NCBI GenBank assembly: GCA_030159075.1
Contig: BROG01000441.1
Span: 124,001 to 188,000, forward strand
Length of the DNA stretch: 64,000 nt
Origin: Atrina japonica
Taxonomy: Eukaryota > Mollusca > Bivalvia > Pterioida > Pinnidae
Reading direction: 5' to 3'
Part shown: piece after piece, positions 1 to 11,322 of the stretch
Position numbering within the stretch: the first letter of the stretch is position 1
Layout: each line of letters starts with the position of its first letter
Translations under genes and position numbers: made by a program
The notes under the pieces: generated by a model
What the model saw: only the letters and a program-made list of their open reading frames with translations
Told to the model about the DNA's origin: nothing
Database searches by the model: none

Positions 1-1579
1 AAATTTTTTTTTTAAAGATCACATCTCTTTGGAGGATTAACTTTTTTCTGAAAACATTTCTCATTTTTTAAAAAGAAAACTTAAAACCAGACCAGGACCT
101 TAATAATAATCATCTGAGTCCTTGTTCTATCAACAAAACTGACAGGTCATCAATTTCACAACAATGGGCAACTTTTTTTTTAAAGATTGCATCTTTTTGG
201 GGAGATTGAAATCTGGTATAGCTAACAGGACAAAAGTTATGAAATCAAAATTTTGTGTTCCCTTTTCCCTGGCAAAAATTCACTACATAACAAATTTGAA
301 ACCAAATGGCAATGCAATTTATTAAGGCAACAAATTTTCAAGAATTTACAAACAAGACACAACAATGGATGGCAAAAGATCACATCAGAGTCATGTAGTG
401 AGATGACTGAATCAGTGTCAAATTGCTGCCCATATAGATATTTAAGTAAGAGATTATTTGTTTGTACATGTTACACATTTATACAAGATTGTTTTGGAGT
501 CTATAATGCAAATATGAATCATGCACCGTCACCATGTTAGTTTGGAGGATGTTGTCAAGTTTAATTTTGGTTGTGTCATAAAAACAAGGGTTGTATTGGT
601 CAAATGCATTCAGGTGCTATTTATAGACCCAGGAATTATGAAATTCACAATTTTTGTTACCTTCACAAATGAAGTCATGAGTCATATACACTTATCAAAT
701 AGACCATTTTCAAGTTGTTCTATTCTGTTCAGTTTTGTTGGAATAGTTTGTACTTAGATCACATGACTTCAACAGAAAGCCGGGCAAGGTCACTTACAGT
801 GTCATAATATCAAACATTGAGGATGTTCAGTGATGACTATTATTTCAGTTCATCTTGAGGAATAAAGTTCCGATAAATGTGCTTTCATTTAAAGATGACA
901 TGTCATCAATTTCCTGTAGGCTGTTTTTCAAAACTGGCACAAATCACTCTGTGATATCCATATTCCAGGTAATACATGTATATTAAGATAAACTGCTTGA
1001 CTGAAAGTAATACTGCCCTTCTTTTTCCTTTGCATTTGCATAATATTATGATGAACCGGGACAGAATATTAGAATTCTAAAAAGATCTATTGCTAAGCAC
1101 TTATCAAATCAAACAGGTGTGTATCTTACATCAATAGTGCTGGTATATTAATCAGGGCATACTGGGATACCCCAGACACAAGTATCATAAATTGATATCA
1201 TGCCGACCTCATTTGTTATTAGGTCATTCAAGGCCTACTTATGAAAAGTTATAAGTGCCATCATGTCTTAGTGCAATGTTATGATATTCTAACTTCCACC
1301 AAAAAATAAATAAATTATAAAGCCACTATATGCTTGGAATATTGTAAATCATAATTGCAATATTGTTAATTATAACTGAAATATTATATAACTGAAATAT
1401 TGTAAAATATGGCTTAAACATCAACATGATAAAAAATATTGGGTATGAAGCAAAATAAGTCAACTTTTGAACCAAACAAGGGGTATCATATGGGGAGCAC
1501 ACAACACAAGGGTTTAAGATACACGGATATATATATATAGCTGGTTAGGTACATTCATTGCCTTGCCCCTCTTACAAAC
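1..1579 (-). other. CASK intron, 3' of the last PDZ exon (partial)
   Basis: This is intron between the last PDZ exon and the SH3-region exons expected beyond position 1. I see no exon on either strand. Two related blocks, near 8-40 and 172-208 (poly-T, then 'aaagat..catct.tttgg.g'), form a weak direct repeat. The block at 1318-1412 holds short 'gaaatattgtaaa' echoes. Otherwise it is unique-looking AT-rich sequence. Confidence 0.7.
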
Positions 1580-1648
1580 CTCACACAGGACTGGATTGTT
1601 CCTGTGGCTAGGTACAATCTTCAGTGAAACACTGCCCCGTGAATCCCT
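1580..1648 (-). CDS. CASK: CASK exon: C-terminal strand of the PDZ domain
   Basis: The exon has 23 codons, phase 0 at both ends, starting RDSRGSVSLKIVPS and ending LCE. Human CASK has REMRGSITFKIVPS...SSCE at the same place, so this is the last PDZ beta strand plus the start of the linker to SH3. The acceptor is 'tcttccag' read on the minus strand (AG at 1649-1650). The donor is GAG|GTTTGT (GT at 1578-1579), weaker than consensus because +3 is T. The preceding exon ends phase 0 at ...LQRML, giving LQRML-RDSRGS without a gap. The open frame runs on into the intron, so the 3' boundary is set by homology and the GT. Confidence 0.93.
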
Positions 1649-2267
1649 CTGGAAGACAAAACCAGTGCATGATGGGAAATTATTTGTATATAATGTGAAA
1701 AGAGAGATGAAAGTCAGCGCCATGTAGCACTAGATCCCAACATCAACTTCTCTCAGGAATAAATGATCAATAAGTACATTTACAAGTCTGGTAAACCACT
1801 GAAGATTAACAATTCTTGAAATATGACTCTCTTGAGCCACCAGTTGTTTTTCTGTCTTTGATATTTCCATTTTATATTGCATTTCACCATTCCATACATG
1901 AACACCGACTTTATTACTCCATTAGTCCAACAAACAATTTTCCACTATTACATGTACTTAAAAAAAACCAAATAAATTCAGATTTTGGCTTTTCTTTGTA
2001 CTAAATTACAGTAGAAAATCAAAATATTAATTAGAAAACAATGCTTTTTATATTTCCAATGGGATAACTTATTCCTGAAATAAGTTGATTTTGGTGTGTG
2101 TATTTATCATGGACAAATTCCTGTGGCATACCTCTTTCTGGCCAACCTGTTCTGTTCTCCCATTGAAGACCGAGATTGATCCTTGTGGAACAACTTTGAA
2201 TGTCACATTTCCACTCAGTGATTTCTGTTTGTATACCAAAAATTTTAAAGTTGTTGTACTAACATAT

Positions 2268-2442
2268 TACAGTAAAACCCAATTATATTGAACCCATTTA
2301 CACCGAAATCCCGCTTTATTTGAAATGATTTTGATTCCCAGGCCAAATTACTTTTTTACCATTATTTTATGTACATCCTGTATATTTGAAAGGAAAATTC
2401 ATTCCCCTTTCATTTCAATAAATCTGGGTTTGACAGTGTATA
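2268..2442. mobile_element. Degenerate TIR element, 'TACAGTAAAACCCAATTATA' type
   Basis: The left end reads TACAGTAAAACCCAATTATA and the right end contains 'aaatctgggtttgacagtgta', an approximate inverted match (TACAGT.AAACCC). The ends and 'TA' borders suggest a Tc1/mariner- or pogo-derived MITE. A related copy lies at 58528-58695. No coding capacity is visible. Confidence 0.5.
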
Positions 2443-2747
2443 TTACAAGTGTGCTGATTTATCATTTTCATGAAAACATTGAGTTGATCATCTGTCTACC
2501 CTTCAAACTGCTACAACAAGTCAATAAATTACAGTAAAATCAACCCTCACCTTTGAAGAAGAATGTTGTTGCTCAATTCTGAACTTAATGTACCAGTGCA
2601 TTGTATTATCTAGTCAATAAAATATTTTTAAAATCAACCCTAAGACATCTTAGACATCAGTCAGAGATTTAGAAATACAATGTATGCTGGTTTGAGCTAC
2701 CAGACAAGGACGAAATTGTATGAAATTAATGATTAAAGTAACAATTA

Positions 2748-2900
2748 GGTTGTAACCCCTTTAAAAATAATGGACTTATCTTGACAATGAGTAAGTAATA
2801 ATGAAGTTGCCACCCCCTTGAAAATAATGGACTTATCTTGAAAATAATTAATAATTAAATTGTCACCCCTTAAAAATAATGGACTTATCTTGACATCAAT
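2748..2900. repeat. Three-copy tandem repeat, ~57 bp
   Basis: Three diverged copies share 'aaaataatggacttatcttga' at about 2762, 2820 and 2872, each preceded by a 'taacccc/ccacccc' block. The spacing is unequal (about 58 and 52 bp) because of small indels. Confidence 0.75.
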
Positions 2901-3161
2901 AACATAACCTAGTGTGTGTCCTCCACAGAGTATCAGTTCAAAATAGACTAGCAACTCATTCAAAATTACACTCTCAACTATTGATTTTAGTTTTCCCAAG
3001 GACATAATAAAAAGAGTACAAAATATCCATATATGCATGTAATTTGGCCCTATTTTCTATAATTAATTATTTTCAATATTTAGGTTAGCAAAAATGTTGT
3101 GTTTCTGTATATGTTTAGTTTATGACCTAACCTAATCTTAATCTTGCTATTTATGATACTT

Positions 3162-3252
3162 TTAAATCATTCACTCCCAGAGACACATTTGGACTTGCCA
3201 AAATCATTGATTTACAGATGAGTCCAATGTTTTTCAGGGGTTGATGAGTGAA
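3162..3252. mobile_element. TTAA-type ~90 bp MITE, copy 1
   Basis: The left end is TTAAATCATTCACTCCCAG. The core is 'gacacatttggactt...gatttacagatgagtccaatg'. The right end is 'caggggttgatgagtgaa', an imperfect inverse of the left. Seven more copies occur in this window. The right TTAA is lost here. Confidence 0.7.
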
Positions 3253-3307
3253 GCTATTCAGAAAAATGTTTTAGGTAATGTTATATGAATTGTTACACGT
3301 AACATAC

Positions 3308-3393
3308 CAGCATTCTTTGTAGGTTTTCAACTGTTTGGTTCACAACACTGACATTGTTTATTTCTCGAATTTCATCACCCACATGTAAAGTAC
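3308..3393 (-). CDS. CASK: CASK exon: central PDZ domain
   Basis: This 86-nt exon has 28 full codons after two bases that complete a Gly codon from the previous exon (phase 1 in, phase 0 out). It reads (G)[18 protein letters not shown] and ends LQRML. Human CASK has [29 protein letters not shown], so identity is high across the PDZ alpha-B helix. The acceptor is 'ctttcag|GT' and the donor is CTG|GTATGT. It forms the lower half of the peptide groove that binds C-terminal ligands such as neurexin and syndecan (known for the family). Confidence 0.96.
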
Positions 3394-4798
3394 CTGAAAG
3401 TAGAGATAACACAGAAATACAGTATTATCAGTTTTAAGAATTTGTTAAGGGGTAGGTGCAAAAAGAAACCTTATATGAAAAGTGGTCCTACACCTATGGT
3501 AGCCCATTATCTATCTGAATAGAAGTCAGACAACATCTGACTTGCATAAGAAATGTAATCTGTTGTTATAATTTCATGTGAGAGATTCTAGATATAATTA
3601 ACATGCAATTTGATGGAAAAACTTGTAGTCATGGAAACATCTTGTATAGCATTTTCTTGTTTATTTCTCTACAAAATGCATTAAACATAACAACAGATGC
3701 TGTTAATAAAGACAGATTGTTGTTCAAGAAGTACATGTAACAATGACCTGTATGATGAAGGCGGGTCATTACAAAGTTTGGGTAAAAAGTGAAAAATATA
3801 GTGAAACCTCACTATTGACTGATTGAAAGTGGTCTGATTAGTGAAGTGGTCTCTTAAATGTGGTTCTGTACTTATTTAATTATTTATCAAGAGACTAAAC
3901 ATTTACGGTCTGAAATATGAGGTGGTCTCCTAAGTGAGGTGGTCTTTAGGCACGGTTCCACTGTATATCACATTGTTTTACTTTGATGGACATACCATCC
4001 AGGGCCCATCTGACAATGCACTATGTTCTTTCAAGGTATGGGGGTCTCTAAAACAGGCCCTGAATTCATTTATCATTTTATCAGCAATATATAAAGTCTA
4101 ACAACTGACTATATATCTGTCATTTGTGAGATTTATGAGTTGTCTTTTCAAAATAGTGTCTGCTACTGCTATTCTAACAATATAATTCAATCGTTTTATG
4201 CTTTAACCCCGTAAAGTTTGTTATACGTAATATTCATTATACTATATTTGAATTGCCCGTATTCTAAAGATCGGGATTCCATCAATTTTTAACAGAAATA
4301 GGCACATTTAAGAAAATAAAGCTAGTGTTCTTTAGACTTCTTTAGAGTTTTTTGTTTAGGATCTCTGCTTATAAAAGAACTATTGAATCAAATTGTTATC
4401 GGAGTGTGATCTTCACATGTCATGTGGTCTTACAGAAGTTCTACTGTATAATCATAAACAAGAAACCGTTACACTATGACAATAACAGTCAATTATCACA
4501 ACAAATGGTGTAGACTGCAAAATGTAAATATATACATGTACATAGTCCGATATCAAGGGTTCAATAGGAATAATCACGACCATCAGTGGCATAAGGCAGG
4601 TGTATTTGTTTAAATAGGTAGTTAATTAATCCTGGGAAATACTTCAGACACAAAGATAGGCATTCATAAATTAAAGTGATTGGCTAAAGCAGGTTAAACA
4701 AAATGTAAATATGTCTATATCTATGTTGTGACTCTAGAGAGAATATGTGACTGTGATTTTAGTGTAAACTATAGATATACATTGTAGCAATTACATAC
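3394..4798 (-). other. CASK intron within the PDZ coding region
   Basis: This is a 1405 bp GT-AG intron (phase 1). It carries a 'gtggtctc' MITE at 3798-3965. The rest (3394-3797 and 3966-4798) is AT-rich with no exon or clear repeat. A weak 'taaccccgtaaagtttgttatacg...gcccgtattctaaagatcggg' block at 4204-4275 may be another decayed TIR element. Confidence 0.7.
3798..3965. mobile_element. MITE of the 'TACAGTGGAACC..TAAGTGAGGTGGTCT' family
   Basis: The left end is 'tatagtgaaacctcactatt' and the right end 'ggtggtctttaggcacggttccactgta', roughly inverse to each other. The inside carries alternating 'gtggtctc' and 'gagactaaa' blocks. Relatives lie at 26609-26845, 30934-31124, 53420-53481 and 54394-54545. 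Confidence 0.7.
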
Positions 4799-4877
4799 CT
4801 TGTCTATGTATCATTCCTCCGTGCATAATCCGTGCGACCATACAGCGGCCTTCATCATTCACTTTTAGTGTGATTCC
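4799..4877 (-). CDS. CASK: CASK exon: N-terminal PDZ strands
   Basis: This 79-nt exon has 26 codons plus one base (phase 0 in, phase 1 out). It reads GITLKVNDEGRCMVARIM then HGGMIHRQ. Human CASK has [26 protein letters not shown] here. With the preceding exon it forms 'DEPM-GITL', the carboxylate-binding loop of the PDZ domain. The donor is CAAG|GTATGT. The acceptor is 'ttatttctag|GGA', and a 36-bp minisatellite starts only about 14 bases upstream of the exon, inside the acceptor/branch-point zone. Confidence 0.96.
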
Positions 4878-4890
4878 CTAGAAATAATGA

Positions 4891-6151
4891 ATAACCATTA
4901 GATAATCCTAACATCTTCTATACAAAATAACCATTAAATAATCCTAACACCTTCTATACAAAATAACCATTAAATAATCCTAACACCCTCTATACAAAAT
5001 AACCATTAAATAATCCTAACACCCTCTATACAAAATAACCATTAAATAATCCTAACACCTATACAAAATAACCATTAAATAATCCTAACACCCTCTATAC
5101 AAATAACCATTAAATAATCCTAACACCCTCTATACAAAATAACCATTAAATAATCCTAACATCTTCTATATAAAATAACCATTAAATAATCCTAACATCT
5201 TCTATATAAAATAACCATTAAATAATCCTAACACCTTCTATACAAAATAACCATTAAATAATCCTAACACCCTCTATACAAAATAACCATTAAATAATCC
5301 TAACATCTTCTATATAAAATAACCATTAAATAATCCTAACATCTTCTATATAAAATAACCATTAAATAATCCTAACATCTTCTATATAAAATAACCATTA
5401 AATAATCCTAACACCCTCTATACAAAATAACCATTAAATAATCCTAACACCTTCTATACAAAATAACCATTAAATAATCCTAACACCCTCTATACAAAAT
5501 AACCATTAAATAATCCTAACACCTTCTATACAAAATAACCATTAAATAATCCTAACACCTTCTATACAAAATAACCATTAAATAATCCTAACATCTTCTA
5601 TACAAAATAACCATTAAATAATCCTAACACCTTCTATACAAAATAACCATTAAATAATCCTAACACCTTCTATACAAAATAACCATTAAATAATCCTAAC
5701 ATCTTCTATACAAAATAACCATTAAATAATCCTAACACCTTCTATACAAAATAACCATGAAATAATCCTAACACCTTCTATACAAAATAACCATGAAATA
5801 ATCTATCATCTTCCATACAGAGTAACCATGAAATAATCCCAACAACTTTAATACAATGTAACCATTAAATAATCCTAACATCTTCTATACAAAATAACCA
5901 TTAAATAATTCCAACAACCTCTACACAAAATAACCATTAAATAATCCTAACATCTTCTATACAAAATAACCATTAAATAATCCTAACATCTTCTATACAA
6001 AATAACCATTAAATAATTCCAACAACCTCTACACAAATTAACTATTAAATAATCCTTACATCTTCTATACAAAATAACCATTAAATAATCCTTACATCTT
6101 CTATACAAAATAACCATTATACAATGTTATCATCTTCTATACAAAATAACC
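4891..6151. repeat. 36-bp minisatellite, about 35 copies, abutting a CASK 3' splice site
   Basis: The plus-strand unit is AACCATTAAATAATCCTAAC followed by ACCTTCTATACAAAAT. Main variants are 'acatcttctatat' and 'acaccctctatac', in mixed order. Divergence rises toward 5760-6150. On the transcribed strand each unit reads 'ATGGTTATTTTGTATAG', which resembles the true acceptor of the neighbouring exon. Confidence 0.97.
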
Positions 6152-6654
6152 AATTGAATTCAATTGATGGTCCCTGATAGTTTATGATGAAAAGAATGAT
6201 AAAGAGAATTTTATAAAATTCCTAGTGATAAACAGTGCCTTTAATATTCCTATTATCACAGAATAAACAACCAGCATCGCAGTGTAAATTGGAAAAAAGA
6301 TAAACAAAAGTAAAACAAAATGTATCTGTAAGACATCTAAAAACAAAAAAAAATTACAAAAAAATGTTGACGATTATTCCCAGACTTGATTTAATTAATG
6401 TCTTGAAGATAAAACGATCATACAGTATTTAGTCACATTCTCTCAGTGTATGTTTTGTGTTTACGACAATTGATTTATAAAACATGTGTTGTATAGCATC
6501 TACCAATGTCTACAGATACATGTACTTTAAACAGCTGTGCAGTAAACAGTTGGAAGTAAGTATGGTGTATAGAACAAATCAAAACCAAACTGTAATATAC
6601 CAAACTAAAGATGACTAATCTACTTCTCAATCCAAACTACATCTAGGTAAAATG

Positions 6655-7885
6655 GAGTTACGCCTTGAATGAGGAGCCTTAAAGTCTATTATCAGCCAGT
6701 TGATTCCCAAACTATTCTATTTAACAAAACCCCTGACTTAAACTAGGGGCCTTATAATGTATTTCCAGCCAGTTGAAACTGAGATAACAGTGTATTAACA
6801 GTAAGTTAATTCCTTGACCTATCTATTTAATCCCCCGACTTAAACAAGGGACCTTATAGTGTATTACCAGCCAGTTGAAACTGTCTATATAACCCCCCCC
6901 CCACCCCGACTTAAACAAGGAGTGTATTAACAGAAAGACATTTCCTTGACCTTTCTATTTAACCCCTGATTTAACAAGAGGCCTTACAGCGTATCTATTA
7001 ATAGTAAGTTATTTCTTTGACCCCTGATTTAAATAAGCAAATTAGTAGAATTTATAACCCCCACTTCCCCCTATTTCGTAAAGGGATAATCATATTGTAG
7101 CTAAACTCTTTTGAGGTTAGGATGAAACATGTAATTTTCAAGTGAACTGGTTGAAATAAGCATATAATGAATATCATATACTTGTAATGATGCTAAGCAG
7201 ATCCGTGGTAAAATGACATTTTTCGTTAATCAAGGGGCCATAACTCCGCCAAATAACATCTGTCAAAAGTGGTGATCAAACTTGACCAAGCTCTTTAGGC
7301 ATTTAACCTTGTTACATGTATGAAGTTTGAAGAAAATCTGATGATATTTGTTCTTGAGACTGCACGGAAACAGCAGAAAATGACATTTTTTGTTAATCAA
7401 GGGGCCATAACTCGGCCAAATAACATGCGCCAAAAGTGATGATCAAACTTTGCTGAGCCCTTTAGGCATTTAACTTTGTTACAAAGTTTGAAGAAAATTG
7501 GATAATATCTAATGCCGTGATTGCTCGAAAATGGCAAAAAATGACATTTTTAAGTTAATCTAAGGGCCATAACTCCGCCAAATAACATCCGCTAAAAGTA
7601 GTAATCAAACTAGGCTGAGCCCTTTAGGCATTTACCCATGTTACCAAGTTTGAAGAAAATCGGATAATATCTGTTGCCTTGACAGACAAACCACGACAGA
7701 CAGATAGAGGGACAGTCAGACAGACAAACCCAAATTAATATCTCTCATTTCGGTGAAAGCGGGGGGATAACAAGGAGCTAACAGTGTATTACCAGTAAGT
7801 TAATTCCTTGACCTTTCTATTTAAACCCTGATTTAAACAAGAGGCTTTACCATGTATTAACAGTAAGTTAAGTTTACTTCCATAC
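6655..7885. repeat. Diverged ~100 bp direct repeats, interrupted by an insertion
   Basis: Several copies of 'ttgacctttctatttaa(a)ccctgatttaaacaagaggccttacagtgtattaacagtaagtta' occur at 6655-7050. The pattern resumes at 7772-7885 after the dispersed element at 7200-7768. The copies are degenerate, so the count (about five) is approximate. Confidence 0.6.
7200..7768 (+). mobile_element. Bivalve-type dispersed repeat with three ~165 bp modules
   Basis: Three tandem modules start near 7210, 7378 and 7540. Each has 'aaatgacatttt..gttaatcaaggggccataactc.gccaaataaca' and later 'aagtttgaagaaaat.ggat'. They end in a 'gacagacaaaccacgacagacag' tract and 'ttcggtgaaagcgggggg'. This is the pattern of abundant non-coding repeats in bivalve genomes. 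No protein is encoded. Confidence 0.65.
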
Positions 7886-7977
7886 CATGCAGTTTTGTAA
7901 ATAATAAAATAAAGGGTCATTTTAAATATGGTATTTAGGATTAACCATCACATTAAAGTCAAATAAATAAATATATA

Positions 7978-8065
7978 CACATGTATATATAATAAAACAC
8001 ACACACATATACATCCACATACACCCATCCCCACACATCACATCACACCACACCACACCGCACTG
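7978..8065. repeat. CA-rich (GU-rich in the transcript) tract beside a weak CASK donor
   Basis: The plus strand is 'acacacacacatatacatcc...catcacaccacaccacacc', so the CASK pre-mRNA is GU-rich from about 20 to 110 nt downstream of the donor at 8086. GU-rich intronic sequence is known to recruit CELF- and TDP-43-type splicing factors. A role here is inference. Confidence 0.75.
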
Positions 8066-8086
8066 CACATATTTTAAGCAACCAAC

Positions 8087-8278
8087 CATTGGCTCATCTG
8101 TATTCTTTTGAAACTGTACAAGTCGGACACGTGTGACATTGGAAGGTTCCATTTCTATTTCTGGACTTTCAGGCTGGGAATCTCCATTAACAAAAGGCTG
8201 CATTGGAGGTGGAGTTACACGTACAGCATCCTCACCATATACTTCATGAGCAACCACATCGTGAGCCTGCAGTAAACC
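8087..8278 (-). CDS. CASK: CASK exon: end of L27-C, linker and first PDZ strand
   Basis: This exon has 64 codons, phase 0 at both ends. It begins [20 protein letters not shown], continues [15 protein letters not shown] and an acidic stretch, and ends [17 protein letters not shown]. Human CASK has [25 protein letters not shown]...[20 protein letters not shown], so L27-C helix 3 and the first PDZ strand are nearly identical and only the linker differs. The acceptor is 'ttgttggcag|GGT'. The donor is ATG|GTTGGT, a poor match to GTRAGT, followed by a GU-rich tract. If the donor failed, translation would run on about 55 codons (to 7922) and stop before PDZ. Confidence 0.97.
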
Positions 8279-9133
8279 CTGCCAACAAAACAATGAGAAA
8301 TTAATCCACTTAAAAGAGAAAATCTTTCTTCGTTCGGTCTGACAACAAAAACCGATAATTTCTCATTCCTGTGTTATAACAATTAATATATCAATATTGA
8401 TTAGGTAATGAGAAAAAACAAGATTGTCGTATATCATGACATCTGATGGCAGGAAATGAACTTTTAACCTAATTTATTTCACAACTGTTTCTTGCTTAAC
8501 TGTGTAGAATTTCAACAATGTTCAAGGATAATTCATTTTCTAGTCTTGAGCCAGGCATAAATTGATTTGGATTCACATTGAAAATAATTTGACTGGCTGG
8601 AAACGTAACTGCTGTGAAGAAAACAGACAAAAACCACCTTAGAGAATATGGCTTCATTAGCATGTGTCTTCTGTAGACAAATGTTGAAAACAATATCAAA
8701 TTAAATGAATTAGTTTACCAATCGCTGACACTAAGAGAGACGTGAATTATGTAGTGTTAATGGCTTCCTTGGCGAATGACATTAGGGCTGTAATGTAGTT
8801 TATGATATAAGCTTTATAACTGCAAGACAATTTTTCTATTCATGTTGATCCCCTGACCATTTTCAGCATAGCAAATGTCAGTGCAAATGTACATATAAAG
8901 CTCAAAGATCAAAGTCGAACACTATAAAACTCAGCTATGTTCTGAGTCTGGAGAATATTTGGCAGCTAAATCTGAAAGCTAATACTGGCCGAAGTTACAG
9001 ATATTCTCATACTTAGAAACATTCTCTAGTTTTATGGCATATGTACATACTCATTTGATATAATATATCAATTTAAAAACCATGCAATACAACATGCAAA
9101 ACAACACAAGTTCATTAAGTTCATAAAACGGCA

Positions 9134-9210
9134 TACCGTATTCGTCAATTTGACTATTAATTGGTCCCATTCAGTGCCCACCCCTTTTTCCTGATTTTTG
9201 TCCTGATTCT
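9134..9210. mobile_element. Truncated 'CCCATTAAGCGCCC' MITE end
   Basis: It reads 'taccgtattcgtcaatttgactattaattggtcccattcagtgcccacccctttttcctgattttt'. This matches the end of the complete copies at 11040-11322 and 63025-63300 but has no second end. Confidence 0.6.
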
Positions 9211-9344
9211 GTCTTCAGGAACCAACCACCTGCCATCGAAATCTGTGACATGTTTTATCTAGAACTTGAAAGTCCTAAGTCTTAAGTTAATTCATCTTAA
9301 GACAAAACTCAGGACCATTTGATTACACTTAGTTATATTGTAAA

Positions 9345-9505
9345 TACCACAATGGACCTGACCTTATTTTCACATAATATATAGCAATATGACATTTTTA
9401 TTATGCCTGTGTATAGCTCTTATTTGTTATTGTACATCAAGTACAAGTAGTAAAAGTAGAAGAAATTAAAATTATTTTTTGGTAAACAGAGCTAATACCT
9501 CTTTA
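9345..9505. repeat. Dispersed repeat, copy 1 (pair with 25010-25165)
   Basis: About 155 bp, 'gacctgaccttattttcaca...tagctcttatttgttattgtacatcaagtacaag...ggtaaacagagctaatacctcttta', is shared at high similarity with 25010-25165 in the same orientation. Ends are unclear and the class is unknown. Confidence 0.75.
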
Positions 9506-9603
9506 AGTCTTTTCAAATATGATCTTGATAGTTTATGATTTTGTTTTTCCTGCTACATGTATATTTACAAAGATAAATTTTGACACATACAACAATAATC
9601 AAT

Positions 9604-10475
9604 CTATAAGCATCGACTCTAGTAAGTTAGAAAGACAACACCTGATTTAATAACAATAACTTAGGTCTATACGCATTGACTCTGGTAAGTCAAAAAGACA
9701 ACACCTGATTTAATAACAATAACTTAGGTCTATACGCATTGACTCTGGTGAGTCAAAAAGACAACACCTGATTTAATAACAATAACTTACCGGTAGGTCT
9801 ATACGCATTGACTCTGGTAAGTCAAAAAGACAACACCTGATTTAATAACAATAACAGGTCTGTACGCATTGACTCTGGTGAGTCAAAAAGACAACACCTG
9901 ATTTAATAACAATAACTTAGGTCTATACGCATTGACTCTGGTGAGTCAAAAAGACAACACCTGATTTAATAACAATAACTTACCGGTAGGTCTATACGCA
10001 TTGACTCTAGTAAGTCAAAAAGACAACACCTGATTTAATAACAATAACTTAGGTCTATATGCATTGACTCTGGTAAGTCAAAAAGACAACACCTGATTTA
10101 ATAACAATAACTTAGGTCTATACGCAATGACTCTGGTGAGTCAAAAAAGACAACAGCTGATTTAATAACAAACTTACTTAGGTCTATACGCATTGACTCT
10201 GGTGAGTCAAAAAGACAACACTGATTTTATTTAATAACAATAACTTAGGTCTATACGCATTGACTCTGGTGAGTCAAAAAGACAACACCTGATTTAATAA
10301 CAATAACTTAGGTCTATACGCATTGACTCTAGTAAGTCAAAAAGACAACACCTGATTTAATAACAATAACAGGTCTATACGCATTGACTCTGGTAAGTCA
10401 AAAAGACAACACCTGATTTAATAACAATAACTTAGGTCTATACGCATTGACTCTGGTAAGTCAATAAGACAACTC
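9604..10475. repeat. ~63-bp minisatellite, about 14 copies
   Basis: The unit is 'aggtctatacgcattgactc' + 'tggtaagtcaaaaagacaac' + 'acctgatttaataacaataactt'. Some units gain 'accggt' and others lack 'ctt'. Every plus-strand unit carries a CTGGTAAGT or CTGGTGAGT donor-like string, but this is antisense to CASK. Confidence 0.95.
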
Positions 10476-11039
10476 CTGATTTAACTGTAAGTCATATGGA
10501 AAGTCTGAAGAAAATCAAAAATTTGCAGACAGACTAAAAACAATATCCATCCCTTTCCCACCCACCCACCCCCTGCTATTCATTTCTGGGGAATATACAC
10601 ATTGCCTATGACTTAATACACTTTGTAGATCTTCAGGCTAGAGCATTTTATTTGCAATCAGTTATTGCTTTGTTGTCATGCAATTGCAAAAGCTACAGGA
10701 AGTTATACTTAAGATGTAAGGTTATATCACAAAACTGACAAACATTTACCGTATAAAAAGCAATTAGGGTATCACTTGACAGTTTTACCAGCATCTGACT
10801 GGAGTATCTACTATGAAATCAATTTTGTAGATTCTTTATCATATATTTTTATATGTGTATAATGTCAGTAATAGATTAGCTGCTATCTAGAGGTTTTCAT
10901 ATGGTGTCAGTGAGTGGAATACCTCCAATCAAGATGCTTCTCATATAATGTCAGTTAGTGGAACAATTACTATCTAGAGGTTCCATATAAAGTTAGCTAT
11001 GGAACAACTGTTACACAGAGTACCTGAATTACAAATAAA

Positions 11040-11322
11040 GTATTCGACCCATTAAATGCCTGGGGCGCTACAAAAATCAGGAAAAGGGGTGGGCGCTTAA
11101 TGAGACCAATTAAAAGTCAAATTGACGTAAAACGAATAATTTTTAATAAGGCAAAGCAGTTATTACCGAGGACACCTATTGACATTGTTTTGTTGCTGGG
11201 GGCTACATCTAAATTTTTCAGATCAACATCTCTTTGTCAACCAAGTAAAAATGATTCTCAGTTGCACTATAGAGGGAGGGGCACTTTTAGGGACATGGGC
11301 GCTTAATAGGTAGATTACAGTA
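11040..11322. mobile_element. ~280 bp MITE with 'CCCATTAA' terminal inverted repeats
   Basis: The left end is 'tattcgacccattaaatgcctggggcgct'. The inverse of the right end is 'tactgtaatctacctattaagcgcccatgtcc'. Sub-terminal blocks 'gggtgggcgcttaatgagacca' and 'gggaggggcacttttagggacatgggcgcttaat' repeat the motif. A second full copy lies at 63025-63300. The TA borders suggest mariner-type mobilisation. Confidence 0.75.

Larger units (their letters stand above)
1649..3307 (-). other. CASK intron within the PDZ coding region
   Basis: This 1659 bp GT-AG intron separates the two last PDZ exons. It holds a degenerate TIR element at 2268-2442, a short tandem repeat at 2748-2900 and a TTAA MITE at 3162-3252, each listed separately. 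The remainder (1649-2267, 2443-2747, 2901-3161) shows nothing I recognise. Confidence 0.75.
4878..8086 (-). other. CASK intron between linker exon and PDZ exon
   Basis: This 3209 bp GT-AG intron is largely repeat. It holds a 36-bp minisatellite (4891-6151), ~100 bp diverged repeats (6655-7050, 7772-7885) split by a bivalve-type dispersed element (7200-7768), and a CA/TG-rich tract (7978-8065) next to the donor. The stretch 6152-6654 has nothing I recognise. Confidence 0.8.

Noticed and set aside
4891..6151. CRISPR-like array
   Set aside because: The units are contiguous 36-mers without unique spacers, within an animal intron. It is a minisatellite.
9604..10475. Array of splice donors (CTGGTAAGT in each unit)
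   Set aside because: The donor-like strings are on the plus strand, antisense to CASK, and nothing suggests a plus-strand transcript.
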